NCBI GenBank assembly: GCA_002471275.1
Contig: DKPQ01000017.1
Location: 124,001 to 188,000, forward strand
DNA from: Flammeovirgaceae bacterium UBA7330
Lineage (GTDB): Bacteria > Bacteroidota > Bacteroidia > Cytophagales > Cyclobacteriaceae
DNA length: 64,000 bases
Direction of reading: 5' to 3'
Shown here: positions 46,190-55,602 of the stretch, in pieces
How the letters are laid out: each line of letters begins with the position of its first letter
Numbering within the stretch: position 1 is the first letter of the stretch
Notes under the pieces: generated by a model
Databases searched by the model: none
What the model was told of the DNA's origin: nothing
The model's input: the letters and a program-made list of their open reading frames with translations, nothing else
Program-made: the position numbers and the translations under genes

Positions 46190-46599
46190 AGTATTTTAAG
46201 TTTTTGATTGTTGGGGCCATCTTTGGCATCATCCTGACAAAATCAGAGGTGATCTCATGGTACCGAATCTATGAAATGTTTCGTTTTGAGTCCTTTCACA
46301 TGTACGGTGTCATTGGCTCAGCAGTGGTTTTAGGAATCATATCTATACAACTCATTAAGCGGCTTAAAGTGAAGGATGTAGATGGCAACAAGATCGTCAT
46401 TCAGCCTAAGGCCAAAAACAAGTGGGCTCCTTTGCTGGGAGGAACCATTTTTGGATGTGGCTGGGCAATGACCGGTGCCTGCCCGGGTCCCATCTATATT
46501 TTGATTGGTAATGGTTTTATGATGTTTATCGTGGTGTTATTAAGCGCTATTCTGGGTACATTTATCTATGGTTTGCTCGATGGGAAACTACCTAAATAA
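46186..46599 (+). CDS. YeeE/YedE-family transporter, second half (DUF6691-like)
   Basis: 137-residue membrane protein pairing with the one upstream. The hallmark GTIFGCGWAMTGACPGP holds C91 and C99 in the second inverted-repeat unit. Three or four helices. Translational coupling through ATGA ensures equal amounts of the two halves. Confidence 0.9.
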   Translation: MKYFKFLIVGAIFGIILTKSEVISWYRIYEMFRFESFHMYGVIGSAVVLGIISIQLIKRLKVKDVDGNKIVIQPKAKNKWAPLLGGTIFGCGWAMTGACPGPIYILIGNGFMMFIVVLLSAILGTFIYGLLDGKLPK

Positions 46600-46605
46600 A
46601 CAAAG

Positions 46606-47532
46606 ATGAACTACGCACAAGGAATGCTCAAAGAAGGGGCCTTAAAAGGAAAAACCATCCTGATCACCGGTGGAGGTACCGGACTGGGAAAATCTATGGG
46701 GACCTACTTTTCGGAGCTTGGGGCCAATCTTGTAATCACCAGCCGAAAGCTCGAAGTGTTACAAAAGACCGCGGAAGAGATCCATGCGAAAACCGGAAAT
46801 CAGGTACTACCTCTGGAATGTGATGTCAGGGAGTATGAGCAGGTTGAAAAAGTCATCGAACAGTCAAAGAAGCAGTTTGGGCAGGTAGATGTGTTATTGA
46901 ACAATGCTGCTGGAAATTTCATCAGCCCTACGGAAAGGTTATCTCATAGAGCTTTCGACACGGTAGTGGATATCGTACTCAAGGGATCATACAATTTCAC
47001 CCTGGCGCTGGGCAAATCCTGGATTGAGCATGAGCACCCGGGCAACGTTCTGAGCATTGTGACCACCTATGCGTGGACGGGGTCCGGGTATGTTGTACCA
47101 TCAGCTGCTGCCAAAGCAGGCGTATTGGCCATGACGAGATCTCTGGCTGTAGAGTGGGCCAGGTATGGCATACGATGCAATGCGATTGCGCCCGGGCCTT
47201 TTCCTACCAAAGGAGCCTGGGATCGACTCCTCCCGGGTAATTTGAAAGAGAAGTTTGATCCGGCCAATAAAGTGCCGGTGGGTCGGGTAGGGGAGCACCA
47301 GGAACTGGCTAACCTGGCCGCTTACCTGGTTTCGGATTATTCTGCTTACGTCAATGGTGAAGTGATCACCATAGATGGGGGAGAGTGGCTTAAAGGTGCC
47401 GGAGAGTTTAATCAGTTGGACCAGGTACCCGAAGAATTATGGGATGCCATGGAGATGAGCAGAAAAGGAGGAGCCAAGATAAAAATGATGTGGCTTTACT
47501 TCAGGGGGATGCTCAAGATGAAGCGGAAATGA
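46606..47532 (+). CDS. SDR oxidoreductase, 2,4-dienoyl-CoA-reductase-like
   Basis: 308-residue short-chain dehydrogenase. It has the cofactor motif TGGGTGLGKSMG (about 21-32), DVREYEQV (adenine-site Asp) and NNAAGNF. The active site is of the dienoyl/enoyl-CoA-reductase type, with SAAAKAG (Ser-x3-Lys) after GYVVP rather than the common YxxxK. This points to a beta-oxidation auxiliary reductase rather than a sugar dehydrogenase. It starts 6 bases after the transporter gene; no functional link to sulfur uptake is evident. Confidence 0.88.
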   Translation: MNYAQGMLKEGALKGKTILITGGGTGLGKSMGTYFSELGANLVITSRKLEVLQKTAEEIHAKTGNQVLPLECDVREYEQVEKVIEQSKKQFGQVDVLLNNAAGNFISPTERLSHRAFDTVVDIVLKGSYNFTLALGKSWIEHEHPGNVLSIVTTYAWTGSGYVVPSAAAKAGVLAMTRSLAVEWARYGIRCNAIAPGPFPTKGAWDRLLPGNLKEKFDPANKVPVGRVGEHQELANLAAYLVSDYSAYVNGEVITIDGGEWLKGAGEFNQLDQVPEELWDAMEMSRKGGAKIKMMWLYFRGMLKMKRK

Positions 47533-47827
47533 GGTTGGCGGGAATCGCACAAGAGGCGAAAATCATGAGCCTGTCTTTGTCAGGGAATATCTGCGGTGTC
47601 TGTTAAAATAATCACACTTCTCGGTGAGGCTATAAAATTCTACGAAAATACTTTGGGTGCCTATTGCCAGTCTTATGAGAAGAACACCCAAATCCCATTT
47701 TCTCCTATACACAACTGTTTTAATAGAAATCCACTAGATTTATAAGTGATACAAGGCGGCTAGAGCAGATCGTCACATAACCAAATTCATCTTCTGAGGT
47801 AACAAAGAATCAAATGAAACACTGGAT
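47533..47827. other. Intergenic stretch with no recognised feature
   Basis: 295 bases between the SDR and a small putative membrane gene. I see no coding frame, strong hairpin or repeat. Confidence 0.4.
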
Positions 47828-48103
47828 GTGATTGGGTTTTTGGCATTTCTTGCCTTTTTCGCCGCTTTTATTGCTCTGATCATTAAAATAATTTTTTATT
47901 TTGCATACTACAGTTTGCAATCAGGAACAACCTCATTAATTGACTTTCTTTTTGCTTTCTCTCCATTTTTTCTTGGGAACAGAGAAGAGGAGAAAATTGA
48001 ACCTGAATTAAAAAAAATAAGAAAGAAAATCAGGAATTGCCTATTTGTATATTATTCGGGACTAGCACTATTTATTATAAGCTTGCTGATTTTTGGTACT
48101 TAA
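47828..48103 (+). CDS. Small hypothetical membrane protein
   Basis: Possible 91-residue protein with two hydrophobic segments: MIGFLAFLAFFAAFIALIIK, and a C-terminal LFVYYSGLALFIISLLIFG. They flank a charged stretch (EEEKIEPELKKIRKKIR). The start would be GTG. The nearest upstream ATG in frame is lost, and an overlapping ATG gives an immediate stop. I do not recognise the family and nothing around it hints at a role. It could be a remnant of a longer gene. Confidence 0.4.
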   Translation: MIGFLAFLAFFAAFIALIIKIIFYFAYYSLQSGTTSLIDFLFAFSPFFLGNREEEKIEPELKKIRKKIRNCLFVYYSGLALFIISLLIFGT

Positions 48104-48265
48104 ACTTTAAAAAAATCATTGAATTTGAATTTAGGTCAAAATACAGTTTAGAATACCCTACAACATTCCGGTATGATAAATGGCCTTAAGCATTTCATAA
48201 CCATTTAATGAAGAACCTCACGGCTCAGATCCCGCAAAAAAATGACAGATCCACTCAAGGAAGCA

Positions 48266-48416
48266 ACAAACTTTAGTTGCTACCAGATCTTTCAGCCTAA
48301 TCTATTGCCTCGGGCTTTAGCCCGAGGCTAATATATTTGCACTTAGTGGCTTTATCCACTAATTTTATTACATGCCCTTCATTAAGATTTGGATTCATGC
48401 CGTTTGGGCGACTAAG
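48266..48416 (+). repeat. REP block plus 5' fragment of a TnpREP gene (broken copy)
   Basis: About 150 bases nearly identical to 54976-55127. It contains a perfect hairpin (GCCTCGGGCT / AGCCCGAGGC, 48307-48328), a second one (AGTGGCTTT-ATCCACT) and the first 15 codons of the TnpREP transposase (MPFIKIWIHAVWATK from ATG 48372). Identity then stops abruptly at 48416, and the frame ends soon after in unrelated sequence. The remainder of 48104-48648 shows nothing recognisable. Confidence 0.85.
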
Positions 48417-48648
48417 CTTAGCGACTGTATTTTTTTGAAAGCTGATAAAGGACTTTAACTACTGGCACAGTAGGAATTTTCCCTTTGCATCTCACCGAGG
48501 TTTTAGCTAGTTTAGTTTTTATAGCATAGGGGTGGTCACTCATCATGCCTCTGCGTTTGTGTTTCATTCTATTCTGAACGCAGAGGCGGATGTATTTTGC
48601 AGGAACGTTCTATGATCTGTCATTCCGGTTGATTTTTGCATGTGTCTT

Positions 48649-50091
48649 TTAATTCCATCCTCCCCCCAAGGCACGATAAAGCTGCACATTGGTTTGTAGC
48701 CTTGCAGCCTTTAGATCTGCCAATTCGATGGCTGACTCGAGTGTCCTCGTCTGTGCATTGATCACTTCCAGATAATTTGCATATCCAACAGAGAAAAGCG
48801 TATTCGAATTTTCGATACCCCTTTCTAAAACCGCGACCTCATATTGCTTGGTTTTCAGTTGCTGATCGTAAGTATTCATATCATTGATAAGGTCCAAAAC
48901 CTCAAGGTAGGCATTCAGCGTCCTTTTTTCATATTCCAAAAGCGCTATTTGCTGGTTGGCCTTAGAAGTTTCGAACATAGTCCTAATCTGTCTCCTATTG
49001 AACAAAGGAGCAGTTAGCCCTCCCCCGAATTGATAGATACTGGAGGCAGGAGAGATGAACAGGCGACTAAAATCGAATGCATTGAAGCCAGCCAGCCCCA
49101 TCAAATTGATAGAAGGATAAAATGCCGCTCTGGCTGCATTAACGTCCGCGTTGGAAGCTTGCAATAGCCTTTCTGCTTCTCGTAAATCAGGTCTTTTTTG
49201 AATCAAATCAACTGGCAAGCCGGCAATAATCTGGTCCTGGATTACGATTGCACTGTCCAGATCCATTCTATCCATCTCGTAATCAAGCGTCCCAACCAAT
49301 CTTGCCAGGTTAAACTCAGCGGAGTACAATTCTCGCGTTTTGGCCTGAAGCTGAGCCCTGGTATTTAAGGAAAGTGCCTCAAATTGATCGATCGCAAGCT
49401 GATTGGCTTTTCCACCTTCTTTTAGGTCCTGGATCAGCTGAAGTGCTAGCTCCTGCAGCCTGATGTATTCATTCAAAGTTTTTATTTCCTGGTCTAATGC
49501 GAGCAGATGATAGTAGTTGGTCGCCACTTCTGCAATTAGCCAGGTTTGAATATGCCGACTCATTTCTTCACTGGCAAGAAACATGGCCATTCCGGCTTTA
49601 CGTTGATTTCTCAGTTTTCCCCAGATATCGATTTCCCAACCAAATTGAGCGGAGATAAAAAAGTCCTTGTAAGGATCAGGGATCTGCTTGTCTTCGGTTA
49701 GGTTTTCGGAAAAATTGGTGTCAAAATTGCCGACCCCGTCCATCGTATAATCACCAAATCTCTCCTGGGAAGCACCAGCATTCAGTGAGAAATAAGGTAA
49801 TAATCCCTGCCTGGCTTGCAACATCGCTGCCCTGGAGGCATTGACCTTTGTCAGGGCGATTTGATTGTCCTGATTGTTCTGCAGTGCGGTATTGATAAGG
49901 CTGTTTAATCGTTCATCTTTGAAGAAATTTTCCCAATGGATATCCGAGCTATATCTCACCGAGTCACTTTCAATTCCCTGATATGCTTCCGGAAGTTGAA
50001 GCCTATTCTCCGGCTGTGCTATTTGCTGAACCTTACAGCCTGTCAATACCAAAATAAAGCATGAAATAATTGAAATGGATTTTTTCATCAT
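48649..50091 (-). CDS. TolC/NodT-family outer-membrane efflux lipoprotein
   Basis: Outer-membrane channel of a tripartite drug pump. The 480-residue product has a lipoprotein signal (VLTGCK, Cys19) and two OEP repeats (about 55-245 and 270-475) with the internal-duplication signatures AQFGWEIDIWGKLRNQRKAG and LPVDLIQKRPDLREAERLLQ, plus FSVGYANYLEVINAQTRTLE. Its ATG overlaps the RND stop (TGATG), so the two are translationally coupled. It is the last gene of the three-gene efflux operon. Confidence 0.95.
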   Translation of the reverse strand: MMKKSISIISCFILVLTGCKVQQIAQPENRLQLPEAYQGIESDSVRYSSDIHWENFFKDERLNSLINTALQNNQDNQIALTKVNASRAAMLQARQGLLPYFSLNAGASQERFGDYTMDGVGNFDTNFSENLTEDKQIPDPYKDFFISAQFGWEIDIWGKLRNQRKAGMAMFLASEEMSRHIQTWLIAEVATNYYHLLALDQEIKTLNEYIRLQELALQLIQDLKEGGKANQLAIDQFEALSLNTRAQLQAKTRELYSAEFNLARLVGTLDYEMDRMDLDSAIVIQDQIIAGLPVDLIQKRPDLREAERLLQASNADVNAARAAFYPSINLMGLAGFNAFDFSRLFISPASSIYQFGGGLTAPLFNRRQIRTMFETSKANQQIALLEYEKRTLNAYLEVLDLINDMNTYDQQLKTKQYEVAVLERGIENSNTLFSVGYANYLEVINAQTRTLESAIELADLKAARLQTNVQLYRALGGGWN

Positions 50092-53000
50092 CAGACTTCA
50101 GCTGGGTTTAATTGAGCTACTTTTTCAACTGATTTTTTTGTTTTGAACTTTGTATCCAAAGTTTCGAAAATGACGTAGAGTCCAGGGATTAAAATCACTC
50201 CCACGAAGGTACCTACCAGCATCCCGCCTGCTGCAGCGGTACCGATAGTCCTATTACCAATCGCCCCTGCTCCGCTAGCAAGTGCAAGGGGTATCAAGCC
50301 GCAGATAAATGCAAAAGAGGTCATCAAAATCGGCCTTAGTCGTTCGGTTCCCCCTTTGATGGCACTTTCTACAATGCTCATTCCTTTCTGTCGGTTTTGG
50401 ATGGCTATCTCGATGATGAGGATGGCATTTTTCCCAAGCAAGCCAATCAGCATAACTAAAGATACCTGAGCATAGATATCGTTTTGAAGACCAACCAGGT
50501 AGAGGAAGAAATAGGAACCAAAAATTCCCGCAGGGAGGGAAAGAATGACGGGCAGAGGCAACATATAGCTTTCATACTGAGCTGAAAGCAATAGGTATAC
50601 AAACACCAGGCAGATTAAGAAAATATAAACCGCCTGATTTCCTGAGGCAATTTCCTCTCGGGTGATACCCGACCAATCAATAAAAAAGCCACGGGGTAAT
50701 GTTTCCAGGGCAACTTCCTCCACAGCTTGAATCGCATCTCCCGAGGAATATCCTTCTGCTGCTTCTCCGGATACTAACGCAGAGTAAAACATGTTGTAAC
50801 GGGACAATTGCTCCGGGCCGTATACGCGCTCCAGGCTCACGAAGTTGGAATAAGGTACCATTTCTCCGGCGTTGTTCTTCGCATACATGTCTAGCAGCGA
50901 TTCAGGAGAAGTCCTGTATTCCGGTGAAGACTGAATCATTACCTTGTACATCTGACCATATCGGATAAAATTGGATGCGTAAACACTCCCAATAAATCCC
51001 TGTAGTGTTTTCATCGCATCTTCCACCGATACGCCGAGCTTGGCAGCTTTATCATGATCGACAGAGATCATAAACTGCGGGAAATTTGGATCGAAATTAG
51101 TGAAGACTTCCTCAAGCTCGGGCCGCTCATTTAATGCAGCTACAAAATCCTCTGTGACCTGAGCCATGACGTTCAATTCCCCACCTGTACGGTCTTGTAG
51201 CCTGAGTTCAAAGCCGGAAGCATTTCCAAAACCTGGTACGGGTGGTGGTGCAAAAAACTGAATGTCCGCTCCTTTGAGGTGGGAAGTACGATCAGAGTAG
51301 TCGATGATGAGGTCATTGACACTCATCTCACGCTCATCCCAGGCTTTGAGGTTCACCATTCCCATTCCGTAGGATGCTCCTGTAGTTTCTGTCAATAGAC
51401 TGTAGCCTGCAAGTGTAGAGACCGTTTCCACTTCTTCAAGTGGAAGGAGTGCCGCCTGCACCTGATCCATAATTTCTGAAGTTCGGTCCACCGTGGCACC
51501 GGGAGGAGTGGTGACATTGACGTAAACCATACCCTGGTCCTCATTGGGAATAAAGCCTGTTGGCACTAAGGAAATCATTCCATAGGTCAATGCAAAAAAA
51601 CCGATTAGAATACCTAAGGTAATCCCCCTTCTTCCTGCGGTCCTAGTAATCAAAAAGGTGTATTTACCTGCTAAGGCATCATATCGCCTGTTAAAACCAT
51701 TGAAAAAGCGCTGAATCAAACCAACCTTTTTTCCAGGAGCATGTGCCTGAACGGGTTTCAAAAGCATGGCACACAAGGCTGGTGAAAGCGTCAGGGCATT
51801 AATTCCGGAGATCACAATAGCAATCGCCAGGGTCAGAGAAAATTGTCTGTAGAAAATTCCCACTGGTCCTGAAAGAAAACTTACAGGAACGAAAACCGCC
51901 GACATCACCAGTGTAATGGCAATTATTGCACCTCCGATTTCTTTCATTGCGGCCAGGGTAGCATCCATTGCATTCAGGCCCAGATCGTGCATTTTTACAT
52001 GGACTGCCTCCACCACTACAATGGCATTGTCTACCACAATTCCAATGGCCAATACTAAGGCGAACAGGGTCAGCAGGTTGATAGAAAATCCAAATAGCTG
52101 CATGAAAAACAGTGTCCCAATAAGTGAAACAGGAACTGCAATAGCAGGAATCACTGTGGATCGAAAATCCTGCAAAAAGAGAAATACTACCAAAAAAACA
52201 AGCAAAAAGGCTTCAACCAAGGTTTTTACAACCTCCATAATGGATGCATCCAAAAAGCGACTTACATCATAGGAGACATTGTAAGTCATTCCGGGAGGAA
52301 ATGAGGTGCCTTGAAGCTCATCCATCTTTTCCTTAATATTTGCTATCACCTCGCGAGCGTTGGAACCCGGACGCTGCTTAAGCATGATGGATGCAGAAGG
52401 TCTTCCATCGGTCATGGAAACCATGTTATAGTCCAGTGCATCGAACTCGATATCTGCTACGTCTTTTAGTCGAAGCAAAGAGCCATCGGGAAGTGCCTTA
52501 AGGGTAATATTCTCATAGTCGGTTTCTTCACTGAATTTCCCGGTGTACTTCAGCACATACTGCAAGGCTTGCGGGTTTCTATCCGAACTGATACCGGATT
52601 TACCAGGAGCCGCTTCTACATTTTGGTTTTGGATGGCCTCCGTGATATCCTGGGGAGAGATATTGTAGGCAGCCATACGGTCAGGCTTCATCCATACGCG
52701 CATCGCATAGTCTTTCATCCCCATGATTTCAGCGCGCCCAACTCCATCTATTCGCTTTAATTCAGGAAGAATATTAATGTCGGCAAAATTGTAAACAAAC
52801 TTCTCATCCTGCGCAGGATCATCCGAGACCAGATTGAGATAAAGCAGCATGCTATTCACTTCTTTTTCGGTCATCACACCTGCTCGGATCACCTCCTCGG
52901 GAAGCTCATCTATTACAGTTGCTACCCTGTTTTGCACGTTTACAGCTGCCTGGTCAGGGTCTGTACCTACTTTGAAAACGATGGTGATGAGTGTCATCCC

Positions 53001-53255
53001 GGCATTAGTATTCACCGAGTACATGTAGTCCATTCCGGGAACTCCATTAATTGCCCGCTCTAATGGAGTCGCGACTGCTTTGGCCAAAACCTCGGCGTTT
53101 GCTCCGGTGTATTTAGCCTCCACTGTGACAGAAGGAGGTACGATATCCGGAAACTGGGTAATGGGTAAGGAAGTCAGAGCCAAAAGGCCTAAAAGGGTAA
53201 TAAATACAGAAATAACCGTTGACGAAATCGGTCTTTTGATAAACAATTCCAGCAT
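50091..53255 (-). CDS. RND-family (HAE1) multidrug efflux pump
   Basis: Inner-membrane proton-driven pump of 1054 residues, AcrB-like. It has 12 helices with two large periplasmic loops. The N-terminus FIKRPISSTVISVFITLLG, the PQFPDIVPP-type region (ITQFPDIVPPSVTV), the helix-4 proton-relay motif GIVVDNAIVVVEAV and the second-half LVMLIGLLGKNAILIIEIA are characteristic of the hydrophobic and amphiphilic efflux subfamily rather than the metal-ion group. Substrates could include antibiotics, bile-like compounds or solvents. The periplasmic adaptor is 23 bases upstream. Confidence 0.95.
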   Translation of the reverse strand: MLELFIKRPISSTVISVFITLLGLLALTSLPITQFPDIVPPSVTVEAKYTGANAEVLAKAVATPLERAINGVPGMDYMYSVNTNAGMTLITIVFKVGTDPDQAAVNVQNRVATVIDELPEEVIRAGVMTEKEVNSMLLYLNLVSDDPAQDEKFVYNFADINILPELKRIDGVGRAEIMGMKDYAMRVWMKPDRMAAYNISPQDITEAIQNQNVEAAPGKSGISSDRNPQALQYVLKYTGKFSEETDYENITLKALPDGSLLRLKDVADIEFDALDYNMVSMTDGRPSASIMLKQRPGSNAREVIANIKEKMDELQGTSFPPGMTYNVSYDVSRFLDASIMEVVKTLVEAFLLVFLVVFLFLQDFRSTVIPAIAVPVSLIGTLFFMQLFGFSINLLTLFALVLAIGIVVDNAIVVVEAVHVKMHDLGLNAMDATLAAMKEIGGAIIAITLVMSAVFVPVSFLSGPVGIFYRQFSLTLAIAIVISGINALTLSPALCAMLLKPVQAHAPGKKVGLIQRFFNGFNRRYDALAGKYTFLITRTAGRRGITLGILIGFFALTYGMISLVPTGFIPNEDQGMVYVNVTTPPGATVDRTSEIMDQVQAALLPLEEVETVSTLAGYSLLTETTGASYGMGMVNLKAWDEREMSVNDLIIDYSDRTSHLKGADIQFFAPPPVPGFGNASGFELRLQDRTGGELNVMAQVTEDFVAALNERPELEEVFTNFDPNFPQFMISVDHDKAAKLGVSVEDAMKTLQGFIGSVYASNFIRYGQMYKVMIQSSPEYRTSPESLLDMYAKNNAGEMVPYSNFVSLERVYGPEQLSRYNMFYSALVSGEAAEGYSSGDAIQAVEEVALETLPRGFFIDWSGITREEIASGNQAVYIFLICLVFVYLLLSAQYESYMLPLPVILSLPAGIFGSYFFLYLVGLQNDIYAQVSLVMLIGLLGKNAILIIEIAIQNRQKGMSIVESAIKGGTERLRPILMTSFAFICGLIPLALASGAGAIGNRTIGTAAAGGMLVGTFVGVILIPGLYVIFETLDTKFKTKKSVEKVAQLNPAEV

Positions 53256-53278
53256 GAGTTTTTGATTTTATCGGTTAC

Positions 53279-54439
53279 TCAATATTTCCCTAAATAGGCT
53301 TCCTTCCTGGGAACAGGAATTGGAGTTATTTCAAGCCCATCTGATACTTGTTGAATGCCCTCATACACAATCTTGTCACCGGGTAGAAAACCATCGGCCA
53401 GATAAAAAAGCCCATAGCGCTGAATAGGCTTGAAACTTCTTACGATAACCTTCCCTTCCTGATCTACCAGGTATACATAAGTGAAATCCTGTATCTCAAA
53501 GGTGGATTTTTGAGGAATTAAGAAAACGCCCTCCAATTTTGTATTCATTTGGACTTTCCCAGAAGCGCCGTGCTTGAGCAACTGATCAGGGTTGGGAAAT
53601 CGAACCCGAAAACCAATCGATCCTGTGCCGGATTCAATGTCGCCTTCAGTGGTCTCTAAAATACCTTTTTCCGGGTAAACCTGACCATCGGACAAAACCA
53701 AAGTCAATTGCTCCGTGATCTCCTGAGCACCTTCCTTCTCGATTTTGTCTCGCATAATACTCAGGTATTCACTCTCGTTGACCTTGTAGTAGGCAAAAAC
53801 AGAAGAAATATCTGTAATGGTTGTAAGCAGAACATTCTCAGTGACCAGGCTTCCGATTTTGAAAGGTATCCGGTCTACCAATCCATCAAATGGCGCTTTA
53901 ATGGTGGTGTATGAAAGGCCAGTGAGCGCACGCTGAAGCATGGATTCAGCCTCCAGGATATGAGAATCTGCTACAGCCATTTTTGACTTGGCCAGTTCTA
54001 GTTCTGAGGCTGAGATTATGTTTTTGTCTACCAATGTTTGAAGACGTTCTACCTCTACTTTTGAAGCTTGCTGTTCGGCTTGTGCCCTTGCAAGATTTGC
54101 GCGTGCTGAGTTGACCATTTCATTATACTCCGCACTGGAAAGTTGAAAAAGTTTTTGTCCCTTCTTAACAAACTGTCCCTCATCAACAAAAATCTGGTCC
54201 ACAAAGCCTTCAACCTTTGATCTTACTTCTACAAATTGAATAGCCTGAATATCTGCAATGTATGTCTGAGGAACCTCTACATCAGCCGGTAAAAGTTCAA
54301 GCACAGGTATTTCGAGCGTGTTCTGATTGCCTTTCCTTTTTTCGCCATCAGAATTGCAGGAGAAAAGCACAAAAGAAAATAGAAGCACAATAGTTGTTAA
54401 GTTTCCGATCCAGCTTTCATTTTTTATTTCAAAATTCAT
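53279..54439 (-). CDS. RND periplasmic adaptor (membrane-fusion) lipoprotein
   Basis: AcrA-type adaptor of 386 residues with lipobox Cys28 (VLFSCNS). The domains are a barrel-sandwich/lipoyl hairpin (VRSKVEGFVDQIFVDEGQFV and TTIKAPFDGLVDRIPFKIGS) flanking an alpha-helical coiled coil (about 105-170), then beta-barrel and membrane-proximal domains (IQRYGLFYLADGFLPGDKIV). It is the first gene of the operon. There is no TetR or other local regulator beside it, unlike many such operons. Confidence 0.95.
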   Translation of the reverse strand: MNFEIKNESWIGNLTTIVLLFSFVLFSCNSDGEKRKGNQNTLEIPVLELLPADVEVPQTYIADIQAIQFVEVRSKVEGFVDQIFVDEGQFVKKGQKLFQLSSAEYNEMVNSARANLARAQAEQQASKVEVERLQTLVDKNIISASELELAKSKMAVADSHILEAESMLQRALTGLSYTTIKAPFDGLVDRIPFKIGSLVTENVLLTTITDISSVFAYYKVNESEYLSIMRDKIEKEGAQEITEQLTLVLSDGQVYPEKGILETTEGDIESGTGSIGFRVRFPNPDQLLKHGASGKVQMNTKLEGVFLIPQKSTFEIQDFTYVYLVDQEGKVIVRSFKPIQRYGLFYLADGFLPGDKIVYEGIQQVSDGLEITPIPVPRKEAYLGKY

Positions 54440-54751
54440 TGATCGACAGGTTTAAATAGGTTTGGTTTTGATTAAATAATTCCTTCTGGGTAAATGTTTA
54501 TTGTTATTAGATGTTAGATGATTTCTTATGGAAATATGAATTAAAACCAACTAAATCATCATTTATGCGCGTGCAAAAATGACCTATCTCATCTTTTTTC
54601 CTAAATAATTTCCAATTAAAAGCTCATTTTTTTTGTTTAAATGGGGAAAACCACTACATCACCACGTTGTAATGACCAGTAAGACACCTCAAGAAGACTG
54701 CGCAGGGAGGGAAGCGATCTAAACTCCAATCAGTGAGGGCATGACCAATTT
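54440..54751. other. Upstream region of the efflux operon
   Basis: About 310 AT-rich bases upstream of the adaptor gene, presumably with its promoter. I see no gene. From about 54740 the sequence begins to resemble the 3' end of the TnpREP gene (HDQFMEKYEFETF against YDELMEKYEFETF). Confidence 0.4.
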
Positions 54752-54839
54752 ATGGAGAAATATGAATTTGAAACCTTTAGGGGCTAAAGCCCAGGAGGTC
54801 TGATTTCCATTGCCCATGGGCTAAAGCCCATGGCAATTT
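54752..54839 (+). repeat. 3' fragment of TnpREP plus REP hairpins (broken copy)
   Basis: 88 bases matching 55482-55569 at all but about one position. They hold the last 11 codons of the transposase (MEKYEFETFRG, then TAA), a GGGGCTAAAGCCC element and a long hairpin (CCATGGGCT / AGCCCATGG). With the 5' fragment at 48266-48416 it makes the two ends of a second TnpREP copy, now about 6.3 kb apart with the efflux operon between them. Confidence 0.85.
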
Positions 54840-54975
54840 AACTGAAGCCATTCTGAATAAAGTCTACGGACTCGTAGATCCCGTAAAAAACTCACAATTC
54901 ACATTCAATCAATCACAAATCCCCAAATTTCTTTACAATGTTTTGGCTTTCTATCACAGGTTTTGGCTTGCCGCC

Positions 54976-55082
54976 ACAAACTTTAGATTGCTACCAGATC
55001 TTTCAGCCTAATCTATAGCCTCGGGCTTTAGCCCGGGGCTAATAGATTTGCACTTAGTGGCTTTAGCCACTAATTTTATTGC
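54976..55082 (+). repeat. REP block upstream of the TnpREP gene
   Basis: Contains hairpins GCCTCGGGCT/AGCCCGGGGC (55018-55039) and AGTGGCTTTAGCCACT (55046-55061), directly upstream of the transposase start. It is about 93% identical by eye to the first part of 48266-48416. These structured palindromes are the expected substrates of a TnpREP protein. Confidence 0.8.
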
Positions 55083-55517
55083 ATGCCCTTCATTAAGATT
55101 TGGATTCATGCCGTTTGGGCGACTAAGAATCGAGCGCCGCTATTGGAAAAGTCCCTAAGAAAATCAGTGATTTCTCACATCAGGGAAAATGCTAAAGCAA
55201 AAAATATATACATTGATAGTATCGATGGGTATGTTGACCACTTACATTGCCTGATTTCATTAAAAGGAGAACAAAACATTTCCAGGATCATGCAGCTAAT
55301 CAAAGGAGAATCCTCTTTTTGGATCAATCAACAAAAACGGATCCCTGATCGGTTTGCCTGGCAGACTGAATTTTTTTCTGTGTCTGTAGGGTAATCCCAG
55401 GTTAAAGCCGTTAGAAACTACATCAGCCAACAGGAACAACACCATAGCAAAAAGAGCTTTCAGGAAGAGTATGACGAACTCATGGAGAAATATGAATTTG
55501 AAACCTTTAGGGGCTAA
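55083..55517 (+). pseudogene. REP-associated (IS200-like, Y1) transposase with in-frame stop
   Basis: Single-strand DNA transposase/endonuclease of the Y1 HUH family, about 144 codons. The metal-binding HUH is H53-L-H55 (GYVDHLHCLISL). A TAA at 55392-55394 interrupts the frame after FFSVSVG. Beyond it the same frame continues SQVKAVRNYISQQEQHHSKK to the normal end, carrying the catalytic Tyr (Y113 of NY-I) and the QxxHH motif. The 103-residue product would therefore lack the nucleophile and be inactive. REP palindromes flank the gene on both sides. Confidence 0.85.
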
Positions 55518-55590
55518 AGCCCAGGAGGTCTGATTTCCATTGCCCATGGGCTGAAGCCCATGGCAATTTCGGCTAAAGCCCATGGCAATT
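55511..55590 (+). repeat. REP hairpins downstream of the TnpREP gene
   Basis: Three GGCT-AAGCC-type units: GGGGCTAAAGCCC overlapping the stop, the long palindrome CCATGGGCTGAAGCCCATGG (55544-55563) and a half unit GGCTAAAGCCCATGG. They share the core of the upstream REP and of the broken copy at 54752-54839. Confidence 0.8.
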
Positions 55591-55602
55591 GCAATCATCA
55601 GA

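Noticed and set aside
48372..48460. Short reading frame starting MPFIKIWIHAVWATK as a gene
   Set aside because: Only the first 15 codons belong to TnpREP and the rest is unrelated, so it is a fragment.
54740..55590. Repeated hairpins as a CRISPR array
   Set aside because: Units are palindromic REP elements of uneven spacing around a transposase gene, without spacers or cas genes.
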